The notes beneath the pieces were generated by a model, which saw only the letters and a program-made list of their open reading frames with translations, was not told where the DNA came from and did no database searches. This document shows positions 11,286-22,554 of a stretch of DNA of 64,000 nt, one piece after another. A program made the position numbers and the translations under genes. Position 1 is the stretch's first letter. Every line of letters starts with the position of its first letter. Location of the stretch: positions 62,001 to 126,000 of the forward strand of contig RCAB01000134.1 in assembly GCA_003640385.1 (NCBI GenBank). Reading direction: 5' to 3'. The DNA is from Setaria digitata. Taxonomy: Eukaryota; Nematoda; Chromadorea; Rhabditida; Setariidae.

Positions 11286-14075
11286 CTATAACTCATCTTC
11301 TGACGTTTCAGTTGCTTCTGTTTGATTTTCATCAAAATCTGATTTAACTGATGTTTGTAAGCTTTCCATTGAAATACTCAATTCATCTAAAAGAGTACCT
11401 TTTTTTGTCGTCAGAAACCGTAAATTTTCGGAAATCAACTTATCTTGAGTCCCTCACTTCCTTCATTTAATTTGGTCTTTTGCAAATTACTAGGTATTTA
11501 CCATTAAATTCTTCAATTTATGGCCGTTAAGTCACTGCACCTACCTGAGACTGTGTGACAAATATCAATGTTTAGAGTGTCACTGATATTGTTAACCAAG
11601 TTCGACATTGCTGATTCGTCAGTATTCATCAGATTATTTTGTTGCTCGGCATCATGTTCCTGAAATAAGAAAATTATCACTTGAGAGGAAAACTTTTTTC
11701 TAGCTCAGAAATCTTTTAAAATACTATAATTTAATGTTTATTTGGACCTGCGAAAATTCATCAGTACGTGTTGATAACGTCCGTAAAGTTTTAACTGGTG
11801 AAGAACAAATAGTGGTGCCACGAGATAATGAAGTGTTAAATTCAGGAGCACCGGCATTCATCAAAGATTTTATGTCGGATGCGTTTTGCATAAAAATCGA
11901 GTGGACTGATGTTGCAACCCTAAATAATTACGGGAGGTTAGGACGTTTGCTTCATCTTCATGATTACAAATTTGATAATTAAACAATAAAATCGTTCCCT
12001 AATCTACCAGAAATTGAGCTACACTAATTTGAGACTTAGTTGACAAACTTAAAATGCTTTCTCTTAAGGGCTCAGAGCTGCTGGAGTATTGATCAAGTAG
12101 TTTTCCCTTTCTTCAAAGGCCTTTGCTGAGGCAATATTACAAACCGGAAACTCACATTACATTTAGCCAGTTATCAGTTTAGCTTACAAGAATTTTCTAC
12201 TGACTGAAAATACATACATATGCTTTTCACAATCGAATCTGCCGAGCGTCAATGGTTCAACTTCTTTCGGGAAATGAAAAAGGTCTTCATCAGCCATGAA
12301 ACCCTGCGGTTCATAGTTCGGAGGTGTCTCTGAAAAAATATGAGTTATCAGTTAGACTAGCTGAGACAGTTGTAATTATACCTTGGCATAACTGAAGGCG
12401 AAGTTGGCCTTCATATTCTTTAATCCATATCTATTACAGCCATAAAACATATTGATTAGATTTTGACAACTCACCATGTTGGGCTTTATCTACCATGAAA
12501 AAAAAAAAAAAAAAAAGGAAAGAAAAAAAGAAAAAACGAAAGACATCATCTCAATCTCTTGAGTAAATATCGTAATCTTATGACAAATTTGGCTGCTACT
12601 TATCCTTCACTACGAGAAAGCAAAAAGGCAGAATTTTGCAGGTGCGTCAATTTTTAACTTTATAGAAATAGATGGAAAACTTTAAAAAAAAAAAAGAAAA
12701 AAAAGCTGAAGAAAACTACTTTCGTCGTAATACGTAAGTTTAAAGATGGTACAAATGTTCTCTGGCAATGCTCCCATAATATTTCCATATGCACTGATAC
12801 GACGAATTAAATGGAAAAATTGCCTGCGTGCTTGCTTTACTCCTGCATATTTAATAGCTGCGGTCTTTTTACCTTTAGTACTGCAAAAAAAGAAGCGAAA
12901 ACCACTATTAAAATTTAAAAGGATTTGGTCAAGCAAGCAAGAAAACAAGCTTTTAAGCGATTTTTTTTTTTTGAATACTCAAAGTACTGCAGCGTTAAAT
13001 ACTTTCCATGTAATAATCATTTGTGCTTCTCCTGATTCATAAAAAAATGACATTCGATGAACTTCTAAAGCTTCATATTCATTCTTCCTGCCACGATCAG
13101 CAATCATGATGATGAAATCACGTAGCTGAAATTTATATAAAAATTTTAAAATTATTTCAATCGAAAAATTTGTGCGTATTTTCCTCCTCAGTTTCGAAAT
13201 TTAATTCTTTTAAAAGCTAAAAAGTGGTGGAATGATTTTTTAGTCTCTCTTTACCCGAAATGGAGAGTTACTGCACGACTATCTCTTTTGAAATGTTGGA
13301 TTAAATATGAAATTTTGATATTTTTCCAATCAATCAATCAATGTGTTAAAACTTACTGAACTGGTTTTGTGAAAAGGAATGAAATATTTCAAACATGTTC
13401 AAACGATGAAAAATAAGTTTACACTGAGCTAGAAGTGACATCCCTATACCTATACATAATGTTTAAGAAAACTTATATCTATAAACAAAAACTTACATAT
13501 GCAAATTCAATTGCTTCCATGACACCTTTTAGACTACGAACAATATCCTCTCCTTCGCCTTCTGCTCGAACAACATAAAATTTCACTTCTAAAAATTTCA
13601 TCAGTTTGCAGCATAGAGTAGATGCATATTAATAACTTTAGTTTTAAAGACATATTTGACAATTATTGTGAACCATACATCAGCGAAAGCAAATTGAAAA
13701 AGTTACTTTCAATCTGACGCCTCTTGAAATATTTCGCGGGAAGTAGCTGTCTAGAATAAAGGATGTGAGATGCAGCAATGAATACAACACGTTGTAGAAA
13801 TGACCGTGATTTCTCTCCAACTGGTTCATTTGGGAATGTTGCTTCCCACTGGAATAAACTATTTTAGAAGTTTTCCAGAAGTATATTCCGAAAAATATTA
13901 CGACAAAAATAATAAAGTTTGTGAAAGTATTCTTTTTCTAAAATATACTATCACAAAAGTCTACTTTTGAGCCCGTCTTTATATAACGTGCAAAAAAAAA
14001 AAAAAAAAATAATCGAGAACAAAAATAACTTACACTTGCGTTTTTATTTGATCGCATTTTTTGCTGTATCTCCAT
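11286..14075 (-). CDS. HORMA-domain meiotic chromosome axis protein (HIM-3/HTP/HORMAD type)
   Basis: Proteins of this group line meiotic chromosome axes, promote homologue pairing and crossing over, and self-assemble by HORMA-closure motif binding. Exons: 14075-14034, 13848-13707, 13588-13497, 13125-13003, 12864-12720, 12329-12218, 11919-11748, 11659-11545, 11386-11286; this set closes in frame to 347 aa. A 3' splice-like TTTCACAG lies 11 nt before the ATG, a likely trans-splice site. HORMA blocks: SRSFLQRVVFIAASHILYSR, LKGVMEAIEFAYLRDFII, RQFFHLIRRI, and the diagnostic FKLTYYDEKTPPNYEPQGF, matching KLFYYDEVTPPDYQPPGF of HORMAD1 as I remember it. It continues FDCEKHMVATSVHSIF. The C-terminal ~110 residues are polar, low-complexity and Ser/Thr/Glu-rich, ending in ATETSEDEL, where closure motifs usually sit. 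The acceptor of the fifth exon was chosen for phase (12864; 12880 is an alternative). Which paralogue this is cannot be told from sequence alone. Confidence 0.9.
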
Positions 14076-14637
14076 TAGATCAGACTCTGTGAAACATAAA
14101 CCTTAAGTTATACCACACTTCTAATATAAGTCTTAAACGAAATGTAACATACTACAGTATGAACAGCAGAGATGAATTTCTCAAAATTCAAATACTAAGA
14201 GTGGATGAGCAATAGTATCACTGAATAATGGTTTAATCAATGTCAAATTTATGGATATCTTCTCTTCTATCGTATCATTTGGGCAGTCAACAACATAATA
14301 ATTTTATTTGGAATTCATTAATTAATAGTAATCAAAATAATCGGTATTTGAATATTTTTACAATTCTAATCGAACCACAATAAATCCAAAAGAAGAAAAA
14401 AAAAAAAAACGTACATAATGTGAAATTGAATACCAATGTTACAATTTCAGAATTAACAATTCAGTATTTCTTTCAACCAAATTAATCTACCCATAACTTC
14501 AACGATTTCAAAAATGTTCTAATTATTTTCCTATTTTGCTCGAAAATGATCTAATTATTCATCTCTCGCAAGTATGTCTATTTTCTAATTTCCTCATTTT
14601 ATCATTTGAACGATTTGAAAAATTTTATCAATTCAGC

Positions 14638-14819
14638 ATTCACCTCACTAATTAGCTATTTCACTTAGCTAATCATTTTTACCCATTTAGTGTACGCCAA
14701 TCCTTCTCATTCAGCCTATATTTCATACCTTTTGCATCCATTACCTTTCCAATTAGCTCTTCTCATCAGTTTAGCATCTATCACCTCTCTAATTAGCTCA
14801 CCTTATCAGTTCAACGTAC
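14638..14819. repeat. Degenerate tandem repeat, period about 40 bp
   Basis: Units of the form ATTACCTTTCCAATTAGCTC plus CATCAGTTTAGCAT start at 14740 and 14780, with a more diverged relative at 14638 (ATTCACCTCACTAATTAGCT). Shared core: ACCTNNCNAATTAGCT. Confidence 0.7.
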
Positions 14820-15054
14820 ATAATTCTCCTTACTCACTCATCCATCCTACTCTCCATCTCCACTAGCAGAGCCACTTAAACTAGTTTCACAGTGACATTT
14901 TTTTTGCTTTATGTTTTGCACGTAGCACTAAGATATTGCACGTATGCATAGTAATGCTGAAACTTTAATCCTCCAAACTTTGTGCTACGTGAATTCTCAA
15001 GAAACTTTTAAATTATAAAAAAAATCTTCCCAGAGGGAGCGAGCAAGCAAGTGA

Positions 15055-15073
15055 GTGAGAGAGAGAGAGAGAA
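15055..15073. repeat. (GA)n simple repeat
   Basis: A run of alternating GA at the end of a GCGAGCAAGCAAGTGAGTGA stretch, in intergenic DNA. Confidence 0.8.
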
Positions 15074-15854
15074 GATGTACTGCTTTGTTGGAAATTAAAT
15101 TCATAACATGACTTAAATTTGAATCCATTATTTGTATTCAGAAGCTAATTGCTAATTCACGATTTAACTTGTCATTCGAATTGAAACTTTCACCTTAAAC
15201 TCATTTTAGAATAGTAACAACTTTTAGACACTAATTTATGAGCTAAGTCTAAATTTTCATCTTAAATTTTTCCTCCATTCTCCTACCTAAATTTTAATTT
15301 CTGAAGAAATAATATTACAATAAAAATTCAAATTTCTTCATTTTAGCAAGATTAAATTTTCCCTAAAACTGCGGATATTCATTCTCTGGAGTAATGAGGA
15401 AAAAAAAAAATTGTAAAAATATTTGCTTATCGACAAAGCAATCTTGTAATCTTTAATCCATATTTAAACTCACTTATTTACTTGTCTACCTCCTTATTTA
15501 CTTACTATTTGCTGAATTTGATTAAATTCCTTACCATTTCACTTATTCGCTTACTGAGAAAATCATTCATTGGTCTACTGAATTACAAAGTCTTACTTAG
15601 GTGGTGATAACAAATAAAGAGATGAGATAAGATAAATAAGGAGATAACAAACTGATTATAATCATCGTGTAGTTATTACGAGAAAATCACTGAAGTATCT
15701 CTAGATTAATATTGATATTAATAAATATAGCATGCTGCAAAAAAAAAAAAAAAAAAAAAAGCCTTCAGTTATACCGTTTACTGTAGTATTTATTTGCAAT
15801 TTCACTTTAGAAAGCATTCAATTTCTGTTGCAACTCCTTCACTTATCTTCTTTC

Positions 15855-18800
15855 CTATCTGAAATTCCGTTCCATATCATTCTCAAGACTGGTCCAAAGT
15901 TTACTGATAAGTTGACGAGTGATATGTCGTCCATCAATTCTGTTCATCAAGAACCCCATACGATATGCCTGGAAAAGTTTTTTTCATTGATTGAAATGAA
16001 TTGAATAAAAATGATTCGATGATTTACTTTTATGAAAAAAAAAAACTGAAAATTTTAATTTTAATTATGAATAAATTCATCTTTGTTACAAAATAAGTAT
16101 CAATAGTGGAATGTAGAAATTTGCTTCAACATAAAATTTTATTTCTAATTATTTCTTTTAAATAAGTAAATTAAGCAAATAGTAATATTTGTTGCTCATT
16201 TCTGGCAAAATAAGAGGAATTATAATCTAGCAAGAAAAAAAAAAACAGAAGTTATGAATCAAAATTCAAAAATTAACTTCTTCAGCGATAACCACATTGA
16301 TATACGCGTATTGCCAACGATTCATTACAGCGCCTGGCCGCTGCTGTCGAATTTTCTCAATTACGCCCTAATAACATAATAATATTAAAAAATTTCATGC
16401 TAAAGAAGAAGTATTTGTTGTTACGCAATAAACCAACGTGTAAGCACGTAAGTAACGTAAGATGTAGCTTACGTAGGATTGAAATTATTACGTTGGATAT
16501 GAGATTGTTGCTTACTAACAGGTATATGTTTTACTTCTTAAATATATAAATACATGTAGCGTGTATTGTTACCTTTTGTTCTGCTTCAATCCATGAAGCA
16601 TTTAAATTTTACATAATTTTTAAAAAATTTCGAAACATAAACAAAATTTGTTTCATTTTGAATTTCTACCTCAACATTTACAGTTTGTAAATTTTTAAGT
16701 TGATATAGAGCAAAATCCAATGCAATAAGAACACCAGTACGACCACGACCTGCATGACAATGTACTAGGATAATGTCGTCGGAAACCTGCAAATTTAGAG
16801 GCGAAAATATTGAAGTTATTTATCTTCATTTTCTTTTTTCCATCAATTTTAAAACTTGAAAAGTAGGAAATGATTATAGTGGATTAGGAATGTTTACTTT
16901 CTTAACAAGTCAGATCATCATGCAACTAGAATAACATATCACGCAAGCCTAGTGATAACGGATCTTACTTTTTTCAAACATTTATCAGTAATAATAAAGG
17001 ACAAAATTCTACTATTTACCATCAGTAAAATTTGCAACAATGTATTAGCAGCTTGAGCTAAGGTTGTTTGTTTGCCACATGGCTGAGGTACTCGTCCATC
17101 TGGCCAACGAAAGTAGCATACGTGAGTGAGAGTCCGGTCAATTTCTGGATTTATTGGATTGCAGTGGCGTATTCGAAGCTGCGTTAATCGATAGACGTAT
17201 AAGTTATTATCATCATCCGCAGGAACACCGTAATCAACCTTAATGTTTTGGCTATAGTTTTTATTTCCAAATTGATGAACTCCAATTTAAATTATATTAC
17301 GATTTAATTGTTTTTTTATCACACATTTCATTACCATTATGATATATACAGTATGACAACTCCTGTATATAAATTAAATTGAAATATTCCCATTATCAAT
17401 TAATTTTTTTTTCTTTTTTTTTAAATATAATAACAAATTTCTTGAAATTCATTTAAATCATGTATATAAGTTACCATTAAATAGCTGTTAATGCATGTTA
17501 TTTTGAAAGGCATGAAATTGTAAGTTTCGCCATTTACAGTAGGCCAGTACTGAATTGTTTCATCATTTTTCTGATAAGTATGCGGATAAAGACGTTCTTC
17601 GTACGGGAAATTCATTGACATTATTGTTTTCACATTTTCCTAAATATAATTGTAAAATTGTTAAAAAAAAAAATCAATCTTTTTTTTTAAAGCAATTTTT
17701 TTTCTTTTTTTTTTAATTTGAAGCTTTCCAGAAATAAATAATTCTTCACGGTATTTTTTGCTTCAATTACCTGCCAAACAAGAGTCCAGAAATCGTAAAC
17801 CGTAAGTGAGTTAGGTCCTTCACATGCAACATATCTTTTGCCATCGTCACGTTCAATACGCTGTGCATTTATCTGTAAAATAAAAAAAAATTACTAAAAT
17901 TTTCATTCAATAATATAAACTTTTATTCATGATTTTTCGGAAAGATTTTTTAGCACTTCAAATTTTATCACTTAAATGACACATTCCGTTCAGTGAATTA
18001 ATTAATCTAAATAAAACTCCTTATCATATGACTGGTAAGACAAAAAAGTTAATTTGCGAAACCTCGTTCCTCAACACGTTTATCCCTGTGCATTATACAT
18101 GCATACTTATTTTTGCATTCAAGTGTATGTTCACTTGATCAATCAAATATACTGAAGTATGAGTTCACTTCATTCTAAGATATCTCTATTTTAAGCTTGA
18201 AAAGTTTAACACTCACTTCAAACAAAGCGTTCATCATCTTATGACCTGATTAATTAGGAGATAAAGTCAATGTGCTATAAGAGTAACGTACAGTCACGTG
18301 TAACGGTACACAGATAAAATATATGAAAAGTGTAGGATATTAATATGTAGTATTCGATCAAAACTTTCAAAAGTTTTTATATCATACTTTCAGAGTTCGA
18401 AATTTGCTAGTACTAGTTTGATGTTGAATAAAAGTTAAAGCATGATGATGATCATGAATGGTTGATAGCCAGGCATTACTGATACGTTCCAATACGTCAA
18501 ATTCTTTGCAGAATGATTCATAAGCATCCGAAATTAAGAATCGTGATAAAAACCAAAGCTCAACCTGTCGTACGAATGATTATGATAATAATAATAACAG
18601 TAATAAGAAGCTTCCAAAACGTAAAAAAGCAAATTACAAAAAAATTGATTATGACATGAATTATCAAATCATTTGAACTGATATATCAGGTACAGAGTAC
18701 CAGAAAAAATGTAGGGCTATAAATTTTCAGTTATAATTTCGTTATCTGAACGGATAACTCTTACTTCACCTTCATGGCTTGGCAATGAATTGAGCTTTTC

Positions 18801-19383
18801 TTTTTCTGTTTTTTCAACCAATTTGATTCAGTCTCATTTTTAACGATGTTCAGGTTGCTAAAAAAATCACCAGTATAAAGCAAAATTTGAAAAACTTCCT
18901 TTCCTCCTTAAAAATTTTTAAATCCATTCCCTGAAAAAAAAGAGGGCAAAAAAAAAAAAAAAAAAAAAAAACGAGAATCTCACCCTCACTTTTGATATTC
19001 TACCTATTATTCTTTATTTTAATTGTTTATAATAGAAAACCCCTTCAATTTCTGCTTCATCTTTCTTCCTTTCTTCCTTTCCAGGCAGAAAAAGGTACGA
19101 AAATCGTACAAAGAGACCGCACCACCTGATGAACTTGCGGTAAGAATAATTACAAGCAATTTATGTCACATGCACTTGAAGTATTGACTATGTAAATTTC
19201 AGTGAACTAATGAATGAATATGAATTTGCTGATTTAACAGTAACCTCAATTCCAATATACACCTTTTACCATTTAGTAGCAAATTCTAAAGCAGATGAGA
19301 CGTTATCCCGATATTTTTGTAATGCTGGACTTTGCAATTTGAAATATGCTTTGATAGAACGAGTGGAATCACTAAACTTACAT
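15855..19383 (-). CDS. Classical-type protein tyrosine phosphatase, divergent (N-terminus incomplete)
   Basis: Predicted to remove phosphate from phosphotyrosine in the cytoplasm. Firm exons: 18564-18388, 17872-17771, 17639-17475, 17238-17020, 16786-16670, 16367-16278 or 16367-16266. Probable: 19383-19270. Weak: 19125-19041 and 18105-18076, chosen mainly because phase fits. Landmarks in order: INAQRIERDD, VACEGPNSLTVYDFWTLVWQ, CYFRWPDGRVP (WPD loop with general acid Asp), VHCHAGRGRTGV (P-loop HCxxGxxRTG with Cys and Arg), RPGAVMNRWQYAYI (Q-loop region). Two ends are possible: a stop at 16266, or splicing at GAA/GTTAAT into 15968-15855, which keeps phase and adds MGFLMNRIDGRHITRQ and more. Oddities: WPDGR where WPDHG is usual, HCHAGRGRTG where HCSAGxGRTG is usual, and Met where the Q-loop Gln normally sits. 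I found no start codon. Resembles the expanded nematode PTP family. Confidence 0.85.
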
Positions 19384-19870
19384 CTGTAATGAATTCTCAT
19401 TACAAATTAAAGAGCCAATACAGTAGTCTTGATGAATAATGAGATGGAAGAATGGAGGTCAAAATTATGTGTTAGGTAAAAAGAATTCCCTCTCCTGCCA
19501 TAATACATAGTATAATACATAGTATTATGGCAGGAGAGGAAGCATGATATTCATCATATAAATAAAAAATACATTACAGCTATCCTATCAGGGGCGTTTA
19601 CCGAGAATTGAAGCACAATAATGTGTTGAATTTGCACAACAAAAATTTAAAAATGTTTATTCTTTCTCACTGGAAGAACTGAATCAGACAAAACTAAACA
19701 GACCAAGAAGGAAAATGCCGGATGGGCCTTCCAAATTATCCCTAACTACCTTTCCGAAAGTCAAATGCTATCAGTATAACACTTATCCCGTTGGCAAAAG
19801 AAAAAAAAACAGTTCAAATATAGGGATTTTTTTGTGGAAACAAGATATGAGAGATCAACGTGAACAAATC
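19384..19870. other. Spacer between SNRNP27 and phosphatase genes
   Basis: A 487-bp spacer in a head-to-tail minus-strand pair. It holds an 18-bp-stem hairpin and possibly the unseen first exon of the phosphatase. No other coding signal. Confidence 0.55.
19489..19539. repeat. Perfect inverted repeat, 18-bp stem and 15-nt loop
   Basis: Left arm CCTCTCCTGCCATAATAC (19489-19506) and right arm GTATTATGGCAGGAGAGG (19522-19539) are exact reverse complements. The loop itself repeats the ATACATAGTAT theme. Could be a MITE remnant, a small hairpin RNA precursor or a 3'-end element of the SNRNP27 transcript; nothing in the sequence decides. Confidence 0.9.
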
Positions 19871-21675
19871 TTATGCAACATAATCTAATGGGCGATTAAA
19901 GCCACCTTTTCTGTTCATATACTGCCGATATCGCCGCGGTTTATTGATTGATACCGCACCATCAACATTACCTGGTACCTGGAATTATAGCTTCAATTCA
20001 GTGCTAAGGAAATAAATCTGAGGAAGATACTATATCTTCAGAGAAATCGGCAGCTACTTCATACTCATAAAGCCGCACTTCAAGCCCGTTGCATTTCTAT
20101 ACTACAGCACTCCGACTATCAAGGAAAAAACAACCTTTTTATTTTTTGTCGTATCAAAACCTGCAAAACCCATTAACTTGAGCATGTCTTTATCGAGCCC
20201 CTTCAGGGAATCTACGCCAACTGAAATAATAGTAAAATAAAAAAAAAGTGAACAAATTAAGCGGTCATTTGAAGATTCTCTTTTGTACGTTCATCCGAAG
20301 TGTAAATTCATTACAGCGAGAACTTCATAGTAAAGCAGAGCTCTTTAACACTACCAATATAATATTACATATGCTATGCATCTAAGCATCAACAAGGAAT
20401 TTGATGAATTTACGGTCAAATCACCTTTTGCGATTAATGTGCTCCAAAATGATTCAGATTAAATATAGAAATTCATTCTATTTATCAAGTACTCACCATC
20501 TTTTGCCTGTTTTTCTCTTTCTCGGTCTCTAAAAAATAAACATAATGTAAATTTTCGAAAAGTTAACATTTTTTTCCAAGTATTTTTTCAAAAATTTAGC
20601 GAATTGGCAGCAAAATGCGTTGTATGGAAAAGAAAAATATCCAGTATCCTAATTATAGAGCTGAATAATACCTTTTTAAGATAAAATTAAAGCCCCAACA
20701 ATATATCATTATCTCATTCTACTGGAAGATGACAACGAATTCTAGCAATATTGTAGAAATTAGAAAAAGCAACCTCCGTGACCTTTCCTCATTGTCATAT
20801 CGTCTTCTTTCATCTAACCGTTCACGACTTCTGCTACGACTTCGCCTACGATCTAAAGGACTTCTTGAACGACGACGTTCCTGAAATGAAAAACACGAAG
20901 AACAAGTTTTTTTTTCCCTTTTGAAGATTAAATAATCGGTAGTAAATCTGAAAACAATTTATACGTTTTTTTTTATTCCTTGGAAAAACTTGATTATAAA
21001 TGGGAATGAAAAGTGCGAAACGTTAAAAATTAAAAACTGGAACTTGCATACCTGACTGCGGCGGCGTAAGCGATCTTTATCAACTGCCCTTGTTCGACCA
21101 ACAGAACGTGAACGTGATCTACGTCGTCTATCACGCTCTCTTTCTAAGGAAAGAATTAGAAAAGGATTGAATGTACAAATTTTGGACAGCACACCATCAG
21201 AAGCTATGGCTGAATTACATTCTCCTATTCTTTCATTCTTCTATCACTGACATGATCTGTATCTTTGCAAATGTATTGAAATGAAAGACACGTGAGCAAA
21301 ACATGACGGATTAACAACATGAGCGACTTTCTCAGAAAGCTATTTACAATTATATGATCTNGGAAAAGATACAGCGCTAATTATTTCTTATCTACTTTTG
21401 CAAATGTATTGAAATGAAAGACACGTGAGAAAAACATGACGGATTAACAACATGAGCGACTTTCTCAGAAAGCTATTTACAATTATATGATCTTCAAACA
21501 AAAAGAGGCGATCCATACAATTAGCCAATTCCATTATACTCACAGTGCATAATAATTCTGGTCACCTTCTCAAATACATCGGAAAAAATTCGTTACCAAC
21601 ATCAGTAATCGGCAAAAACATTTCAGAAAAAACAAGAAGATGCTTACCTCTACTTCTGCTTCGTTCTCTTACCAT
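19871..21675 (-). CDS. snrp-27: U4/U6.U5 tri-snRNP 27 kDa protein SNRNP27
   Basis: Nuclear SR-like component of the spliceosomal tri-snRNP. Exons: 21675-21648, 21143-21052, 20880-20774, 20528-20497, 20220-20135, 19978-19871; phase closes to 150 aa, close to the 155 aa of the human protein. The N-terminal half is Arg/Ser-rich ([29 protein letters not shown]); the C-terminal half is the conserved domain: [15 protein letters not shown], then [20 protein letters not shown] at the end. The Met in [10 protein letters not shown] aligns with Met141, whose change to Thr in C. elegans SNRP-27 is reported to alter 5' splice-site choice; here it is the normal Met. The gene is divergent from usp-48 and is followed downstream by the phosphatase on the same strand. 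Confidence 0.96.
21264..21493. repeat. 97-bp direct duplication flanking an N
   Basis: Positions 21264-21360 and 21397-21493 are identical except one base (GAGCAAAA versus GAGAAAAA), offset 133 bp. Copy 1 ends exactly at the single N at 21361. It lies in intron 1 of snrp-27. The pattern is typical of an unresolved contig join or gap fill rather than a biological duplication. Confidence 0.9.
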
Positions 21676-22554
21676 CTAGTTGATAACTGCCAACAATTTA
21701 GCTTGTCCTATAACAAAAGTAATCTGATTTGCAGTTACGTTTACAAAATTGCACTACGTAATTCGATTTAGTATCTTCTGAAGGACCCAATACCTTACGT
21801 ACACCGTAAATAGCAACGACATTTAATTTTCTCTATCTATGTAATTAAATTTAATGCTCCCCATAAATCCGTAGTTATATTCAAAAGTTTTGCATGAAAG
21901 ATTACGATTTTGGTGAAACTGTAACTCAAAATTTGACGACTCCACCAAACTACTCGAAGCAATAAGATTGGGAATTTGCATAGCGCGATTCCTCATGAAA
22001 TGAGAACGTACAAGAGGAGCTATATTTCAAGCTAACTGGAAATTATAGTTAGGAATCTTAATTAATCGTGATTATCATTGGTGCTTTAGAACAGTAAGAC
22101 ATTAGTTTGAGCTAAGCAATTTATGGATATATATGACTAGATTAGTTAATTGTTAAAAGCTTCCTTTGAAAGATCTATACATAATAACACGCTCACCATA
22201 GTCTTTATATTTCCTATATAATCTTTATATTTCTTATATAAACTGTCTAATTTAGTATGAGAAAAACAGATTCAGTGCATTCGTAAATTACAAGACACAA
22301 GTTATATAACTGATCTGTGTAATGATGTAATTGCCATTGTAATCTTTTGAGTAATCGAATTTTGCAGTACAGTATGGATCTATTTCTCTTCCGCTCTTTT
22401 TCTTTCACCCTTGGTAAATAAATCATTCGTTTTAGCCAAGTTCATTTTTAAAAAAATGTAAAGTTTCCGGAATTGTTATATGGATGTTGATGTGGATGTT
22501 TGATGTACTGGTGGAAATCTGAAAGAAGAACGTGAAGTGTCTTTTGCATAAATA
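21676..22554. promoter_or_regulatory. Divergent intergenic region of snrp-27 and usp-48
   Basis: An 879-bp region between two opposed start codons, so probably a shared or back-to-back promoter. AT-rich, with no clear TATA arrangement that I would defend. 3' splice-like signals lie upstream of both ATGs, consistent with trans-splicing. Confidence 0.55.

Larger units (their letters stand above)
14076..15854. other. Intergenic region with pyrimidine-rich degenerate repeats
   Basis: No gene recognised. Contains the HORMA gene 5' flank, degenerate 40-bp repeats (14638-14819), a short GA run near 15055-15073 and further C/T-rich ACTTATTTACTT-like sequence at 15470-15560. Confidence 0.55.

Noticed and set aside
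11734..11982. 82-codon plus-strand ORF
   Set aside because: It is the shadow of a minus-strand HORMA exon (11919-11748) with proper splice sites and matching phase on both sides.
12008..12110. Possible extra HORMA exon reading KLLDQYSSSSEPLRESIL
   Set aside because: Acceptor is poor (TTTGAAG) and including it breaks phase into the next exon; skipping it joins exons in frame.
12376..12440. Open minus-strand stretch WIKEYEGQLRLQLCQ in a HORMA intron
   Set aside because: The flanking exons already join to give the diagnostic YYDEKTPPNYEP; inserting this would disrupt the motif.
12682..13042. Overlapping ORFs on both strands
   Set aside because: The minus strand carries two HORMA exons with splice sites; the plus-strand frame is incidental.
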